Below are positions 26,301-33,230 of a DNA stretch of 64,000 nt, in pieces. The translations under genes and the position numbers were made by a program. The stretch lies in NCBI GenBank assembly GCA_023634235.1, contig JAMKCF010000001.1, positions 4,405,140 through 4,469,139 on the forward strand. The letters are read 5' to 3'. Numbering within the stretch: the first letter of the stretch is position 1; each line of letters starts with the position of its first letter. The notes below the pieces were generated by a model. It saw only the letters and a list, made by a program, of their open reading frames with translations, did no database searches and had not been told where the DNA came from. The stretch comes from Pisaster brevispinus. Its lineage: Eukaryota > Echinodermata > Asteroidea > Forcipulatida > Asteriidae.

Positions 26301-27814
26301 TGATTGACCGGGCGTAGCTTCAGAAGACAAACGCCTCGCCTCTGCAGCTCCTTCAACGGTGTGTTTTCAATCAATGCACTTCAAAAAGAACAAAAATGTA
26401 GGTAATGGGCCTAAAGAGTCAATCACCAAGGTTTATACAAGATGGCCATGAACCCGAAGAAGGATGCAATGGACAAAGAAGCCATCTGAGTTTTCCATAA
26501 AGGCTTAAAGGCGAAGTATACCTTTGGTTTTTGGAACCGTTTAATTGTTTTTAATCCTATAAACTAACCTGTGAGAATTTCACTTTAAAAGGTGGTTGTG
26601 TTTTTGAGATATTACCGAAAAACTGGAGTGAATATTTCCACGCAGGAAGAATATTCCCTATAGGAATACACGATCTGAGAAACTTTACGGCCATAATGCT
26701 TCTCAGATTCAAATTTTGGGGGGTAAAAAGTGATATATTTTTCCATAACACTAACAGCAGTATTTCGAAGTGAAAAGTTTCCCAAACTGCATTATACTAT
26801 CCAAAGCTGCTGTACTTCTTACCAAGTAAGTTTTTATTGCCATTAATTTTCAGAGTCTTTACCAAACGTATACAGACCCTTTAAAGAGGAAGGGAAGAGA
26901 CTTTTTATATTTTAAGATGCACTCACTTTCCAATAGTAGGCCCCCCATTAGACCCAGTAACTAGGGCGCTGTACTCCTTTAATTTTTGTTGACATCTTCA
27001 GGCGTACTACTAGCTAGTATGATCGAAGATGTCAGTTTTTTGTAAAGGAGTACAGGGACTACAGTGCCCCAGTTACTTGGTCTTGCCCCCTATAGTCCCT
27101 CTAACCTCACATTAAAATGGTGTAAATTGCTAATTTTCCTACCTATTTGGAACAAAAGTCAAACTTAACCCTACACTCTGCCTGAGAACCTTTCGAAAAA
27201 AATATTTGGAGTGTGTGAGTAGCTACTATTAATGATTTTTCAAGTAATAAATGCAACCTCCGGGTAGCTCCGTCCTTCGACTTTTACCAACGCCCATGAC
27301 GTCATATTTCAAATTTCGCTGTGAAATTTCGCTGTGAATTTCGCTGTCATATAAACGGTTACATTTTAATATTCATTTCATCAAAGGCTTTTGCGATTCT
27401 GACAATCAGATTGTGCCATTCACGTTTGGACCATGGAGCAATATTGCTCCATGTTTGGACTAATTCGATAGGTGCGGCGTCCCTGCTAAGCATGCCAAGT
27501 AAAATGTGACAAAAATTGTTTTGTGACCCTCTCTTTAATTTGTTAATATTAAAGGAGCCTATCCTAAAACTATTTGTGTGTATTTATAACAAATGTCAAA
27601 ACGCACTTTAGTTGAGTTGACTGTCTTTTACTCCCCTTTCCTCCTAAGAAGAATAAGAAATAAGAATAAGATAGATCATAGTTTGAAAACCCCAATTAAA
27701 TATTAATTTAATATTTGGATGCTAATGTCTCATTTACCTTGTTTCAGCTATTTCTGCTTCTCTTTCTAAGGAAAGTAGCTCAGTATGTTTCTGAACAAAA
27801 TTCCTTACAGCCAT
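4355..27814 (-). CDS. IGHMBP2: DNA/RNA helicase SMUBP-2 (whole gene, 12 exons seen)
   Basis: This is an orthologue of IGHMBP2, a ribosome-associated 5'-3' SF1B helicase of the UPF1 family. In humans it is mutated in spinal muscular atrophy with respiratory distress. Exons, in transcript order: 27814-27738, 26378-26209, 25212-25005, 22059-21938, 21110-20941, 19588-19388, 17746-17424, 15778-15382, 13875-13752, 11053-10877, 7564-7426, 5326-4355. Reading frame is kept at every junction except exon 10 to exon 11 (phase 1 into phase 2), so at least one linker exon between 10876 and 7565 is unseen. Visible coding length is about 1025 codons; the human protein is 993 residues. Helicase motifs I, II, V and VI, the R3H domain and the AN1 zinc finger are all present without internal stops, so the gene looks functional. 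Confidence 0.95.
5985..6330 (+). mobile_element. Penelope-like retroelement 3' fragment
   Basis: In one plus frame the segment reads like the decayed C-terminal end of a Penelope-like ORF ([18 protein letters not shown]). It is followed by a hammerhead-like arrangement near 6224-6260: GAAGACG, a GTCAG/TGACT stem, then GAAACGTCGAG. Inverted repeats of about 33 bases flank it (5949-5990 and 6293-6328, AGGTTTGCGGT.../...ACCGCAAACCT). It lies in the last IGHMBP2 intron. Confidence 0.45.
6331..6420. mobile_element. truncated 129-bp palindromic MITE (3-bp TSD family)
   Basis: Carries the core and right arm of the element that is complete at 8920-9048 and 30795-30923, ending TTTCGGACACGGCC and followed by TTA. 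The left arm is missing. Confidence 0.7.
6469..6613. mobile_element. pogo/Tigger-like MITE
   Basis: Ends are ACAGTCAACCCTCACTATA and GTTATAACGAGAGTCGACTG, a near-perfect inverted pair flanked by TA-rich sequence. Same family as 2372-2557 and 13922-14115. Confidence 0.65.
7190..7326. mobile_element. fold-back MITE (GACTAGTC-rich)
   Basis: Ends are GGATTTCACAAAGAGATAAG and a complementary 'tttgtgaaat'. The interior repeats the self-complementary units GGACTAGTCC and AAGACTAGTCTT. A diverged copy lies at 51113-51225. Bases 6620-7190 hold two diverged copies of a 'ttggatggwgtggtaataa' segment (about 6885 and 7075) but nothing else recognisable. Confidence 0.55.
7426..7564 (-). CDS. IGHMBP2: IGHMBP2 exon 11: R3H domain
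   Basis: Bounded by TATACTCAG acceptor and CATCAG/GTCAGT donor. It encodes [17 protein letters not shown] followed by [17 protein letters not shown], the diagnostic R3H start (the human protein has EFPPSLNSHDRLRVHQ). R3H domains bind single-stranded nucleic acid. The exon must be entered in phase 2, whereas exon 10 ends in phase 1, so an intervening exon is predicted. Confidence 0.93.
7622..7978. mobile_element. GCTTAAGC-type MITE interrupted by a tRNA-derived SINE
   Basis: The MITE arms are at 7622-7762 ('ggcccagtttcacagcgctt') and 7921-7978 ('aagcagctctatgaaatggg'). Between them (7765-7920, minus) is a SINE whose head reads GGCTGGATAGCTCAGTTGG (box A) and GGTTCAAGTCC (box B). It is flanked by 'tttatttt' repeats consistent with a target duplication. 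Two more SINE copies lie at 17858-18010 and 18168-18328. Confidence 0.7.
8300..8654. mobile_element. TTAA-flanked MITE (GTATACTTTGCCT family)
   Basis: Right end reads AAGGTGTACTTTGCCT followed by TTAA. The interior matches 18597-18995 and 26504-26884 in inverse orientation (TTTCGGGGATATCTCAAAAA, CACAGGTTAGTTTTGTTGTA). TTAA flanks with AGGC ends suggest a Kolobok-like non-autonomous element. Confidence 0.5.
8920..9048. mobile_element. 129-bp palindromic MITE with TAA target duplication
   Basis: A near-complete inverted repeat from GCCGTGTCCGAAATGGCGAC to GCCGTTTCGGACACGGCC, with TAA immediately on each side (8917-8919 and 9049-9051). Size, symmetry and 3-bp TWA-type duplication fit a PIF/Harbinger-like MITE. 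A same-size copy lies at 30795-30923. Confidence 0.75.
9048..9435 (-). mobile_element. CR1/L2-type LINE reverse-transcriptase fragment
   Basis: Two adjoining minus frames read a typical C-terminal ORF2 region: [33 protein letters not shown], then [20 protein letters not shown] and FK/[11 protein letters not shown] ending. A frame change near 9250 shows it is dead. It lies in IGHMBP2 intron 10. Confidence 0.8.
10061..10262. mobile_element. MITE with 17-bp TIRs and 9-bp target duplication (copy 1)
   Basis: Terminal inverted repeats TTCGCTCGGCCCCAGCG and CGCTGGGGACGAGCGAA differ at one position. GGGATCACA is present on both sides. The 202-bp element has no coding capacity. It is inserted into another repeat ('ccagggatcac...ccttaaggggatgcgac') that also occurs at 18040-18122 and 21735-21805. 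A 9-bp duplication is typical of Mutator-like elements, but class is inference. Confidence 0.85.
10400..10799 (-). mobile_element. tRNA-derived SINE, family A
   Basis: The head (right end) reads as a tRNA-Leu-like sequence with box A TAGCCGAGCGGATAAG and box B GGTTCGAGTCC. A unique body (CACTTATCAAAAAGAGAAGG, GCATATTGCACCACAGCACC) follows, ending in a 'gcgctt' tail. Other copies: 25415-25815 (+), 46280-46692 (+), head fragment 25850-25935 (-). Confidence 0.85.
10877..11053 (-). CDS. IGHMBP2: IGHMBP2 exon 10: helicase motif VI
   Basis: Encodes [20 protein letters not shown] then [12 protein letters not shown], the SF1 motif VI with the arginine finger, and ends [19 protein letters not shown]. 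Acceptor TCTATCTAG and donor G/GTGAGA are clear. It ends in phase 1. Confidence 0.95.
11105..11640 (-). mobile_element. Penelope-like element end with hammerhead-like motif
   Basis: On the minus strand a TATAAATAGACA promoter-like box (about 11410-11420) is followed by CTGACGA, a GACTAG/CTAGTC hairpin with loop AGCAAG, then GAAAC (about 11350-11390). This is the arrangement of a hammerhead ribozyme core. Decayed Penelope-like sequence and small inverted repeats (TTCTTTGAGAACT near 11135, AGTTCTCAAAAGAACT near 11206) follow. A similar layout occurs on the plus strand at 42840-42930. Confidence 0.45.
12240..12385. repeat. GAGACC/GGCCTC-rich low-order repeat, copy 1
   Basis: Degenerate hexamer array of (GGCCTC/GGTCTC)n in an element that recurs at 13265-13445, 50190-50345 and 51330-51465. 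Bases 11640-12240 hold no recognised feature. Confidence 0.6.
12729..13128. mobile_element. TTAA-type MITE (AGGGACACGTTGCCTT)
   Basis: Starts TTAA then AGGGACACGTTGCCTTCGG and ends GGCAACGTGTCCCT. The right TTAA is not preserved. Internal arms are complementary (CCTCAAAATTGTGTGGTTTT and its reverse). A second, truncated copy lies at 53280-53660 and keeps its right TTAA. Confidence 0.65.
13265..13445. repeat. GGCCTC/GGTCTC hexamer array, copy 2
   Basis: (GGCCTT/GGCCTC)n ending in 'ctcgactacaacactgc'. The same end sequence (GCAGTGTTGTAGTCGAGAC in reverse) borders the arrays at 50190 and 51465, so these are copies of one element with an expandable core. Confidence 0.65.
13752..13875 (-). CDS. 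IGHMBP2: IGHMBP2 exon 9: helicase motif V
   Basis: Encodes [18 protein letters not shown] then [20 protein letters not shown], the SF1 motif V that couples ATP binding to nucleic acid contact. Phase 0 in, phase 1 out, matching both neighbours. Confidence 0.95.
13922..14115. mobile_element. pogo/Tigger-like MITE
   Basis: Begins ACAGTCAACTCTTCTCATAA and ends CTTTATAATGAGGGTTG. Opposite orientation to 2372-2557. Confidence 0.6.
14381..15175. mobile_element. fold-back element with GGGGTTTCGGC ends
   Basis: The left end GGGGGTTTCGGC is matched by a right end GCCGAAACCCC. The left end also contains its own short palindrome (TTTCGGCcatcaGCCGAAA). The interior is about 780 bases with no ORF. No target duplication could be fixed by eye. 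It lies in IGHMBP2 intron 8. Confidence 0.45.
15382..15778 (-). CDS. IGHMBP2: IGHMBP2 exon 8: RecA2 start, QYRM motif
   Basis: Encodes [15 protein letters not shown], the motif [19 protein letters not shown], then [19 protein letters not shown] and ends [10 protein letters not shown]. The LTxQYRM motif (motif IV region) is characteristic of UPF1-like helicases. Acceptor TTATACAG and donor CTACAG/GTACAA are present. Confidence 0.95.
16405..16720 (-). mobile_element. tRNA-derived SINE, family B
   Basis: Reads, on the minus strand, a box B-like GGTTCGAATCCCGGTCATG head followed by the body CTCCCCAGGGAGCTGAG. Its first bases are interrupted by an adjacent family C copy. Other family B copies: 22181-22535 (+), 34385-34548 (-), 53861-54195 (+). 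Bases 15780-16400 contain a fold-back with TTTCACGAAGAGCCAC motifs (15815-16335) of unknown kind. Confidence 0.75.
16740..17365. mobile_element. cluster of three tRNA-derived SINEs, family C
   Basis: Copies at 16740-16872 (+), 16978-17115 (-) and 17210-17365 (+). The head is GGTGGTCTAGTTGGTAAGAC with box B GGGTTTGAATCCCACCCGAG, and the body ends 'acacatcggtgtaaggg'. The middle copy is inverted relative to its neighbours. A fourth copy lies at 22628-22800 (-). Confidence 0.8.
17424..17746 (-). CDS. IGHMBP2: IGHMBP2 exon 7: Walker B/DEAD-like box
   Basis: Encodes a coiled basic segment ([20 protein letters not shown]), [20 protein letters not shown], the Walker B motif [15 protein letters not shown] and [18 protein letters not shown] (motif III, GDHxQLPP). 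It is clearly functional; catalytic Asp and Glu of DECAQ are present. Confidence 0.96.
17858..18328 (-). mobile_element. two tRNA-derived SINEs, family D
   Basis: Copies at 17858-18010 and 18168-18328 are nearly identical, with head GGATAGCTCAGTTGGTAGAG and box B GGTTCAAGTCC. Between them is a repeat containing 'ccttaaggggatgcgac' (18040-18122). The position-33 base of the tRNA-like loop is not T, so these are SINE heads, not tRNA genes. Confidence 0.75.
18357..18452. repeat. ATGTAAAATTT tandem repeat
   Basis: About eight to nine copies of a 10-11 base unit (ttatgtaaaa-ttt). Confidence 0.85.
18597..18995. mobile_element. TTAA-type MITE (GTATACCTTTGG family)
   Basis: Begins AAAGGCAAAGTATACCTTTG, contains GTTTTTGAGATATCGCCGAA and ends with 'agagtctttaccaaacatat'. 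A closely similar copy lies at 26504-26884. Confidence 0.65.
19213..19327. mobile_element. fold-back MITE (AGGTGGCAGCAGACTTACC)
   Basis: Left arm TAGGTGGCAGCAGACTTACC and right arm GGTAAGTCTGCTGCCACCTA are perfect inverses. The loop is about 75 bases. A diverged copy is at 54377-54500. Confidence 0.75.
19388..19588 (-). CDS. IGHMBP2: IGHMBP2 exon 6: helicase motif Ic region
   Basis: Encodes [18 protein letters not shown] (motif Ia, conserved in UPF1-like helicases), then [20 protein letters not shown] and ends [10 protein letters not shown]. Phase 0 at both ends. Confidence 0.96.
20400..20880. other. intron 5 sequence with a SINE-type tail
   Basis: Bases 20765-20830 carry (TAA)n and a 'cttatatagcgcaattcc' motif typical of retroelement 3' ends. 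The segment 20440-20720 repeats 'cagggagat' and 'ggagag' motifs but matches no family known to me. Bases 19590-20400 hold nothing recognisable apart from a CTTCTTCTTCTC stretch. Confidence 0.35.
20941..21110 (-). CDS. IGHMBP2: IGHMBP2 exon 5: Walker A
   Basis: Encodes [19 protein letters not shown] (Q motif), [20 protein letters not shown] (Walker A GPPGTGKT) and ends RQAVKQKLK at a GTGAGG donor. Entered in phase 1 from exon 4. Confidence 0.97.
21400..21700. mobile_element. two MITE fragments
   Basis: 21400-21562 is the right part of the GGGCCC/GCTTAAGC family ('aagcagctctatgaaattgg'). 21570-21700 matches the GCTCGAATTT family seen at 41800 and 51972 (GGCCAGTAAATTGTTGATC, CAAGTCTGGTGG). A repeat with 'ccttaaggggatgcgac' follows at 21735-21805. 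Confidence 0.5.
21938..22059 (-). CDS. IGHMBP2: IGHMBP2 exon 4: pre-helicase linker
   Basis: Encodes [20 protein letters not shown] then [20 protein letters not shown]. The SGPASxLIxVLFG segment is conserved with vertebrate IGHMBP2. Phase 2 in, phase 1 out. Confidence 0.93.
22181..22535 (+). mobile_element. tRNA-derived SINE, family B
   Basis: A full copy: GTGTCGTGGCCGAGCGGATA head, GGTTCGAATCCCGGTCGTG box B, body with CTCCCCAGGGAGCTGAG and tail 'gcgctatataagaatc'. The head resembles tRNA-Leu. Confidence 0.85.
22628..22800 (-). mobile_element. tRNA-derived SINE, family C
   Basis: Inverse copy of the 17210-17365 element: box B GGGTTCGAATCCCACC, box A GGTGGTCTAGTGGTAAGAC. Confidence 0.8.
22900..23580. 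repeat. 54-bp tandem array (about 12.6 copies)
   Basis: The unit starts CAAGCACTACCAGTAAGCAG and continues with GTGATTGGCTTAGGGTCCTG and CTATTGATCTT. Copies differ by a few bases (GATCTT/GTTCTT, CACTACC/CACAACC). The unit length is a multiple of three, but it contains a stop in the minus frame that continues the adjacent ORF. Confidence 0.95.
23539..23735 (-). pseudogene. unidentified coding-like fragment abutting the array
   Basis: A minus frame reads [53 protein letters not shown] and a TAG stop. Composition is protein-like, and the last 13 codons are the first unit of the 54-bp array. It sits inside IGHMBP2 intron 3 on the same strand but is not part of the IGHMBP2 family. It may be an old gene or transposon fragment whose 3' end seeded the array. 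The family was not recognised. Confidence 0.35.
23825..24450. mobile_element. fold-back MITE interrupted by another MITE
   Basis: Arms CCGGTGGCTTAATG / AAGCCACCTG and CGTGACACGCTGGATTAAAG / CTTTAATCCAGCGTGTCACG form a long inverted repeat. A complete GGGCCCAATTTCAT-type MITE (23940-24127) is inserted in the loop. Confidence 0.7.
25005..25212 (-). CDS. IGHMBP2: IGHMBP2 exon 3: beta-barrel domain 1B
   Basis: Encodes [36 protein letters not shown] and [19 protein letters not shown]. The human counterpart reads RVTQKSVTVAFDE and [13 protein letters not shown]. Exon 2 joins in phase 1 and exon 4 in phase 2. Confidence 0.95.
25320..25385. repeat. duplicated piece of exon 3 in the intron
   Basis: The bases 'gtctacacatgacgtcat' and 'ttggtcagtctgtacagtcc' repeat exon 3 (25013-25070) almost exactly, about 300 bases upstream of the exon in transcript terms. 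This is a partial exon duplication with no splice sites kept. Confidence 0.75.
25415..25935. mobile_element. tRNA-derived SINE family A plus inverted head fragment
   Basis: A full family A copy on plus (25415-25815) ends in 'gcgctatataagaagcc' and (TTA)n. It is followed by a minus-strand head fragment of the same family (25850-25935). Confidence 0.8.
25985..26058 (-). other. short coding-like segment
   Basis: Minus frame reads [18 protein letters not shown] then MDIIH and a stop. Codon usage looks protein-like, but there is no recognised family and it falls within IGHMBP2 intron 2. It could be a remnant of the same unknown source as the fragment at 23539. Confidence 0.2.
26209..26378 (-). 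CDS. IGHMBP2: IGHMBP2 exon 2: N-terminal domain
   Basis: Encodes [20 protein letters not shown] then [14 protein letters not shown] and AHNLSPG. The human protein has [15 protein letters not shown] and TGLYGRLLVTFEP. It precedes the SF1 core and contributes to domain 1B. A (CAAA)n microsatellite lies just past its donor (26155-26186). Confidence 0.95.
26504..26884. mobile_element. TTAA-type MITE (GTATACCTTTGG family), complete
   Basis: TTAA flanks AGGCGAAGTATACCTTTGG on the left and GACCCT on the right. Interior matches 18597-18995. Terminal TTAA and AGG starts suggest Kolobok-like mobilisation. Confidence 0.65.
26930..27090. mobile_element. fold-back MITE (AGACCCAGTAACT)
   Basis: Arms AGACCCAGTAACTAGGGCGC and GCCCCAGTTACTTGGTCT are inverses. 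The loop contains GACATCTTCAGG/ GAAGATGTC. A nested copy lies at 1480-1615. Confidence 0.65.
27738..27814 (-). CDS. IGHMBP2: IGHMBP2 exon 1 with start codon
   Basis: ATG at 27814-27812, then [20 protein letters not shown] and IAETR into an AG/GTAAAT donor. The human N-terminus has the same pattern (FVTKQLDLLELERDAEVEE). The reading frame joins exon 2 in phase 2. The start was chosen because it aligns with the family N-terminus. Confidence 0.93.
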
Positions 27815-27960
27815 TTCTTAAAGAAGCTTTTTCGATCAAAGAGTGTGGATCAATGAAAAACTTGGCTGAATACACACACACACACAATCATCAGTTCACC
27901 TTCATTACCGCTAACACACGGGCGCTGCCATATTGAAATGGACCTTTAAATCAGATAGAG
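27815..27960 (-). promoter_or_regulatory. IGHMBP2: probable IGHMBP2 5' UTR and promoter region
   Basis: Upstream of the ATG, the minus strand carries a YY1-like AATATGGCAGC segment near 27930-27935 in a locally GC-richer patch. No TATA box was seen. Position of the transcription start is inferred. Confidence 0.4.
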
Positions 27961-29280
27961 GGCGCTCTCTAACATTAATGGGAAACAACCACGGAGGCTT
28001 AGAAATCTCAAAAATCATACTTTAGGATTTGTAGGCCTTTCTTGTGATTAGCATTATTTTTTGGAATATTACAGCATTTTTTATGATTTGAGATTTACTT
28101 ACTTCCTTAGTTTATTATAAACAATATGTTGTGTATATTGCTGTTTACCTGTAAAGTTTTCCCTTAGCACCCTACTGTACGCCCACCCACAGCTAGCCCA
28201 GTGGGGACAGCCTAATTTCGGGAGACCTGCAACGGTTGCGATAATTGATTGAAGGGTACTGGTACTGTTATAAAACCTTTACAAGAAATAGGTTGCACTT
28301 TTCACGAGAGTGTGTCTCTAATGCACGCTACATGACTCGGTGCACTGTGCAGTGTTCCTGAGGGTCCCTTTGACCGGTTTAAAGAGCCTGAGTGTTGGCT
28401 GTAATAGATCGTGCAATTATTGTGCATATCGAAAAACGAGGAAACAACTCAAACTAGGACTGCAGTTTTCCAAGGCGTAAATCATATTTTTAATTGAACT
28501 TTGAAAAATGTCTTGATATTTAAAATACCCGCAGCAATTTCTAGCAATGTACTTGTTTTTAATATAAATATAATTAATATTAATAATTTACCGAAATTAA
28601 CATTAAAATAAAATAAAAACTTTGAATGAAGATGTTTATTGAAAAGAAACGCCATTTGCCCATCACGCCAGAATTTGTACGACCATCACATGACTTTTAT
28701 GATTATCGTGAACGTCAGTATGGCAACAACCTTTTTTTTTTCAAGTTACCGAAGTACCCGGATGTCAAGTCTTATTAGCAGGTTTTCATTGTTAGTTTGT
28801 TAAAAACGTATTACTTTCAAATGTTTCTTGGCTAGATTTCACTTTGCCAAACAAGTTGGTATAACTTGTGAAGTTTCCAAAAATAAAAAAATTGAGGAAA
28901 ATTCCACCCCCCCCCCAAAAAACCCCCAAACTTGGGCACAAAACAAAACAAATAAATAAAAAGAAAGAAATAGAAAACATGGACCAAATGGCTCGAGTTG
29001 GGCGCCCTTCATTAAAAAAAACCCCTCCAACTCTGCCATGAATTGCTCCGTGACGGGCAGCACTGCCGCGCTGATGTATATTTTCTTTCATATCCGCCAC
29101 CCCCCCCCCCCCCACAAAAAAAAAATATATATATATACGCCCAAACGTGTAGTTCCTGGTTATGGGCCTGCGTCAAACATAGCTCCGTTTGACTACACAA
29201 TCAAACAGGTGACCCACTTTAGTTTATTGACCAATTAATTTATCTCTTGCTGACATGACACCAAACAAACAGACAAACAC
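27960..29280. other. intergenic sequence without recognised feature
   Basis: AT-rich, with homopolymer C runs (28906-28930, 29100-29115), A/T runs and a short TA microsatellite. No coding or repeat family recognised. Confidence 0.5.
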
Positions 29281-30140
29281 TTCTATACGCACCGTTTGTG
29301 CAATAAGAGGACCGGCAGTTGGACACCTACCGGAGGTGCATGCGTGCATCGTAATTCCGAGACCAATTTTTATCTCTCAAATTTAATGAAACTTTCTGTT
29401 TTATCTCCCTAATATTATGTATGTTTTCATTGAAAAGCGCACATGAACATGTTCACGGATTTAGCACTATAAAAATACAAGCAATTATTATAAAATTATT
29501 ATTCTTTGGAGCATCTAAACATGGTCTAATAATCAGTCAACGCCCTTAAAAAAAAAAAAAGACTAATTATAACTATTTTGCAACCTCATCTCATGTATAG
29601 CTCGGATTGTATACGTTTTGTTTTACAGTAAATCCTGTGCGAGTACTGACTTTCGTCAGTTTTAAAAGAAGTAGCAGTGAAAATAATGCCATAAAAAATG
29701 CGGTGACAAAATAAACATTATTCATAACAGGCGCAATACGTATGGAAACTATTGATAGCGTTATCTCAGGACCATTGAAATGCAAAATAAGAAGAGCAAT
29801 TTAACGTCCCGCGAAATAAATGGTAAATTGACTTTTTCGGATTATCAGACACATACAACAAAAATAATAATTTGGTTTGAGTTTCGCAGTGTCCTTCTAA
29901 ACATGTGAGTGTTTTCTAACTTTGAAGAGAAATTCCGCTCTGCCAAACGGACATCGCCATGTATTAAGAAACGGAATGGAAAGTTCATAAGCTCAATGCT
30001 CATAGTGATCGGAACGATGAAACTTTCTGCTTCATCTCCCCAATGTTCAGTCAAAACGTACTTTCTATCACAGTATTTTTAAGATGAAAATTGCTAAATA
30101 AGAAAACAAACAATGTAGGAATACATGGTGCAATCTCGGG

Positions 30141-30325
30141 ACCGGTACAGTATGTATGCTTTGGTCAGGACAAGTCGACTCGAGACAGGTCGTCCGTTCA
30201 GACAAGTCGTCCGTTCAGACAACTCGACGGTCGTATCCGTTGAACCGTAAGACAAGTCGACGGTTGACCGAGTCGACCTTTCAGACTACTCGACCGGTAC
30301 AGTATGTATGCTTTGTGCAATAATG
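30141..30325. repeat. GTCGAC-rich insertion between 24-bp direct repeats
   Basis: GACCGGTACAGTATGTATGC occurs at 30145 and again at 30293. Between the copies are repeated CAGACAAGTCGT / GTTCAGACAACTCGAC motifs unlike the surroundings. Confidence 0.55.
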
Positions 30326-30794
30326 AGTACCGCCAAAATATTGTGCGTAATACATAAAATAAAACAACACTTACATCCAATAGAAAGTTATGCTCACTAT
30401 ACTGATCGGAATGAGGAAACTTTCTGATTAACTCTTAATTGTTTGGCAGAAACTAACTTTCTATCACAGTATTTTTAAAAGGAAAATTGCTAAACAAGAA
30501 AACAGACATTGTAGGAATATATGGTGTAATCTCGGGCCGGTACAGTTTGTGTGCTTTGGTGCAATCTGAGGACCGACGAAACATTATGCGTAATACATGA
30601 AATAAAACAACACTTATAACCAATAGAAAGTTGCTCACTATAATGAAATAATTATATGCGTAATACACAACATCAAACAGCACTAATAACTTTAGAAAGT
30701 TGTTAATGCTCGTTTTTTGATCAGTTCTGAATGAACTTTCTGTTTTTGTGTCTCAAATTTTAGTCTGCAACAATTTGGTTGATTCCACAGCTTT

Positions 30795-30923
30795 GGCCGT
30801 GTCCGAAACGGCAACTTCGGCTACAGCTACGGCTAGATGGCGCGCGTCTGCCTATTCTTCAACACTGGCAGACGCGCTGATCTAGCTGTAGCTGTAGCCG
30901 AAGTCGCCGTTTCGGACACGGCC
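30795..30923. mobile_element. 129-bp palindromic MITE, complete copy
   Basis: GGCCGTGTCCGAAACGGC to GCCGTTTCGGACACGGCC, flanked by TTT on both sides. Core 'gtctgcctattcttcaaca' matches 6331-6420. PIF/Harbinger-like by size and 3-bp duplication. Confidence 0.8.
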
Positions 30924-30999
30924 TTTGTATGTGTGCTTTATGCAATTTGAGGACCGCATAATACATTCGAAATGCATGTCTAATACACAAATCATTCTA

Positions 31000-33197
31000 T
31001 TGGCTCCAGGCAATAGCCTTAAAGTATATTGTTTTATCGTTCAAATTCGGGCTGAAACTATTTTTCTTTCTAGTTAGGGACCGCTTGAATTCACATGTCA
31101 ACATGTCTAACCTTGCTTGAATTCCTAACAGTAATACAGGGACTATGTAACATTCTATTTTTTTTGCAGAGGATTTGTGCGCCCATGTCTCTTAAAAGTG
31201 ACCACAGTATAAGCAGATAGCACGGAACTATCAAACATGAGGAGTTAGATCACAAAAACCCACAAATTGTCACCCCGGGCTGGGCCTATAGGAAATGCAT
31301 TGTGATATCGCCAGCCGGTCTTCCGTGGGATGTCTGCTTTTGTGTACAATGATCACCGCCACAGATTTGCTGGCCATTGTAAACCCACAGCCTAATTGAT
31401 AACCATTTCGCCGCTGACAAATCATAAGAAATCACGGAAATGAACGTGTAAATAAATGTTCATGTCATACTTGTTTCTGCAATTGATTTAAACATTCAGA
31501 AAAAGTTGAATTTAACCACGAGGATATTTAGCAAACGATGGACCATCTCTAATTGGCGGCTAGGTGTTGCCACTTGTTCAAATACTTTGACGTTTGTTCT
31601 TTTCAAATTTTGTTGACCCGGTCATCGAAAAGCAGCTGCACAATATCTTTACGTTGCTTTACTTTATGTTGCGCAATTGGAGCATACTTTTAATAATAAG
31701 TATTGCATGCAAAACAAGCAACCATGTGGTTGCTAAATCGCTGGTGGCGATCTTGTTTCATTTGATACTTGAACGCGCTTACTCCTTCTGTTTGATAGCT
31801 CCATGGTATAAGACAGCTATTGGCAAAATTGTTTTATCACTAAATCTGCAGATGTTTGTTTTTGCTGAACTTTGTCTTTTTCTGCTTGTAAGGCAAATGC
31901 ATGTTTGATTAGCTTCAAACCATTGTATACACCAAGTATAGAACACACATCAACCAAACAAACGCAAAGATTTTCTGCAACTATTGACATTTTATTTTTC
32001 AATGGAACAAGAAAATGCTTACTAACATCACAACAAATAAACAACAGTTTTGCCATAATGTTTTCTCTGGTGAGTCCAAGCAAACACTTATTGTTGCCTT
32101 TTCCCCCTTCCCATAAGAAAAATAAATAAATATTATATACATATATATATATAAAATCAAATCAAATCCTCACAATGTCAAACTGATTTATTCATTCATT
32201 TGTGCTCAGGCATTAATTGTTTAAGTCCATTCTTTTAAATTCTTGTCACCGTCTATAAATGCTGTGCATTTAATTAATGCTATTTAAAAAAAAAAACTTA
32301 TTAAGATTGTACGTTCAAATTATTACAACATACAAGCAACATATTTACATAAGGCACTGTTTTTGGTACATAGTTGAAAGGCAGTTTTTTTTCCCACCGA
32401 TGAAACACTCAGTCGGAAAATATAATACAGGAACACTGCCCCAATGTTCAAGTCCAAACGACTTATCCCTTTGAATGGTTACCAACGTCTCTATATGCTG
32501 TGTTCTTTTATTAATTTGATATCGTTGTTGTACCTTCAACATTTCACCATATAACCCTTTAATGTGTTTAATCCCTGAGTATACGCAAGTGTTGATTAGG
32601 TGGTACTGACTGTTCCACACAATCCAACATACATTAAAAATGTTTTCTGTGCATTTACAATGATGTTTTATATATAAATGACTTCTTTTGCTGCCAAGCT
32701 AGTGTCTATGATTGTTTTAGCCTTTATATTTACAGTAATTTTAAAATTAATTTTGTCAACTTTTGAAAGGGTTAGATCTTGGGAGGTCTGTATTTGACAT
32801 GGGATATTTATGTGCTAAGTACATGAGTGCAAATAGTTTTCTGCCCCTCAAAAAAAAATCTGGGACCTGACACCTCCCCCCACCCCTCTTAGATATGAGG
32901 AATGATCTTGCCTTGGATGTCAGGGAATTTGAGTCCCGCAGGTCATAACACTTTGGAGATTATGCTAATTTTATCAACGTGTGGAGCACATCTGTCCACC
33001 TTCCCCTCCAATAAGGGTTTCCTTAAACAACATATTTACATCAAACAATCTCTATGATGCACACTTGAAAGGTATAGTTATGTTTCCACCGATGAAACAT
33101 TCGTTCGGAAAATATAATACAGGAACACTTAAATCTTCATTCACGACAACTGCCTGGATAATAGTAATAATAATTATAATAATACAACAACAATAAT

Positions 33198-33230
<33 letters not shown>

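Larger units (their letters stand above)
29280..31000. repeat. diverged complex tandem repeat
   Basis: Motifs such as GATCGGAA..GAGGAAACTTTCTG, 'tgcgtaatacatraaataaaacaacactta', 'atagaaagtt' and 'aggaccgg' recur at intervals of roughly 230-350 bases (about 29400, 29690, 30000, 30380, 30600). A 129-bp MITE interrupts it at 30795-30923. Confidence 0.5.
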
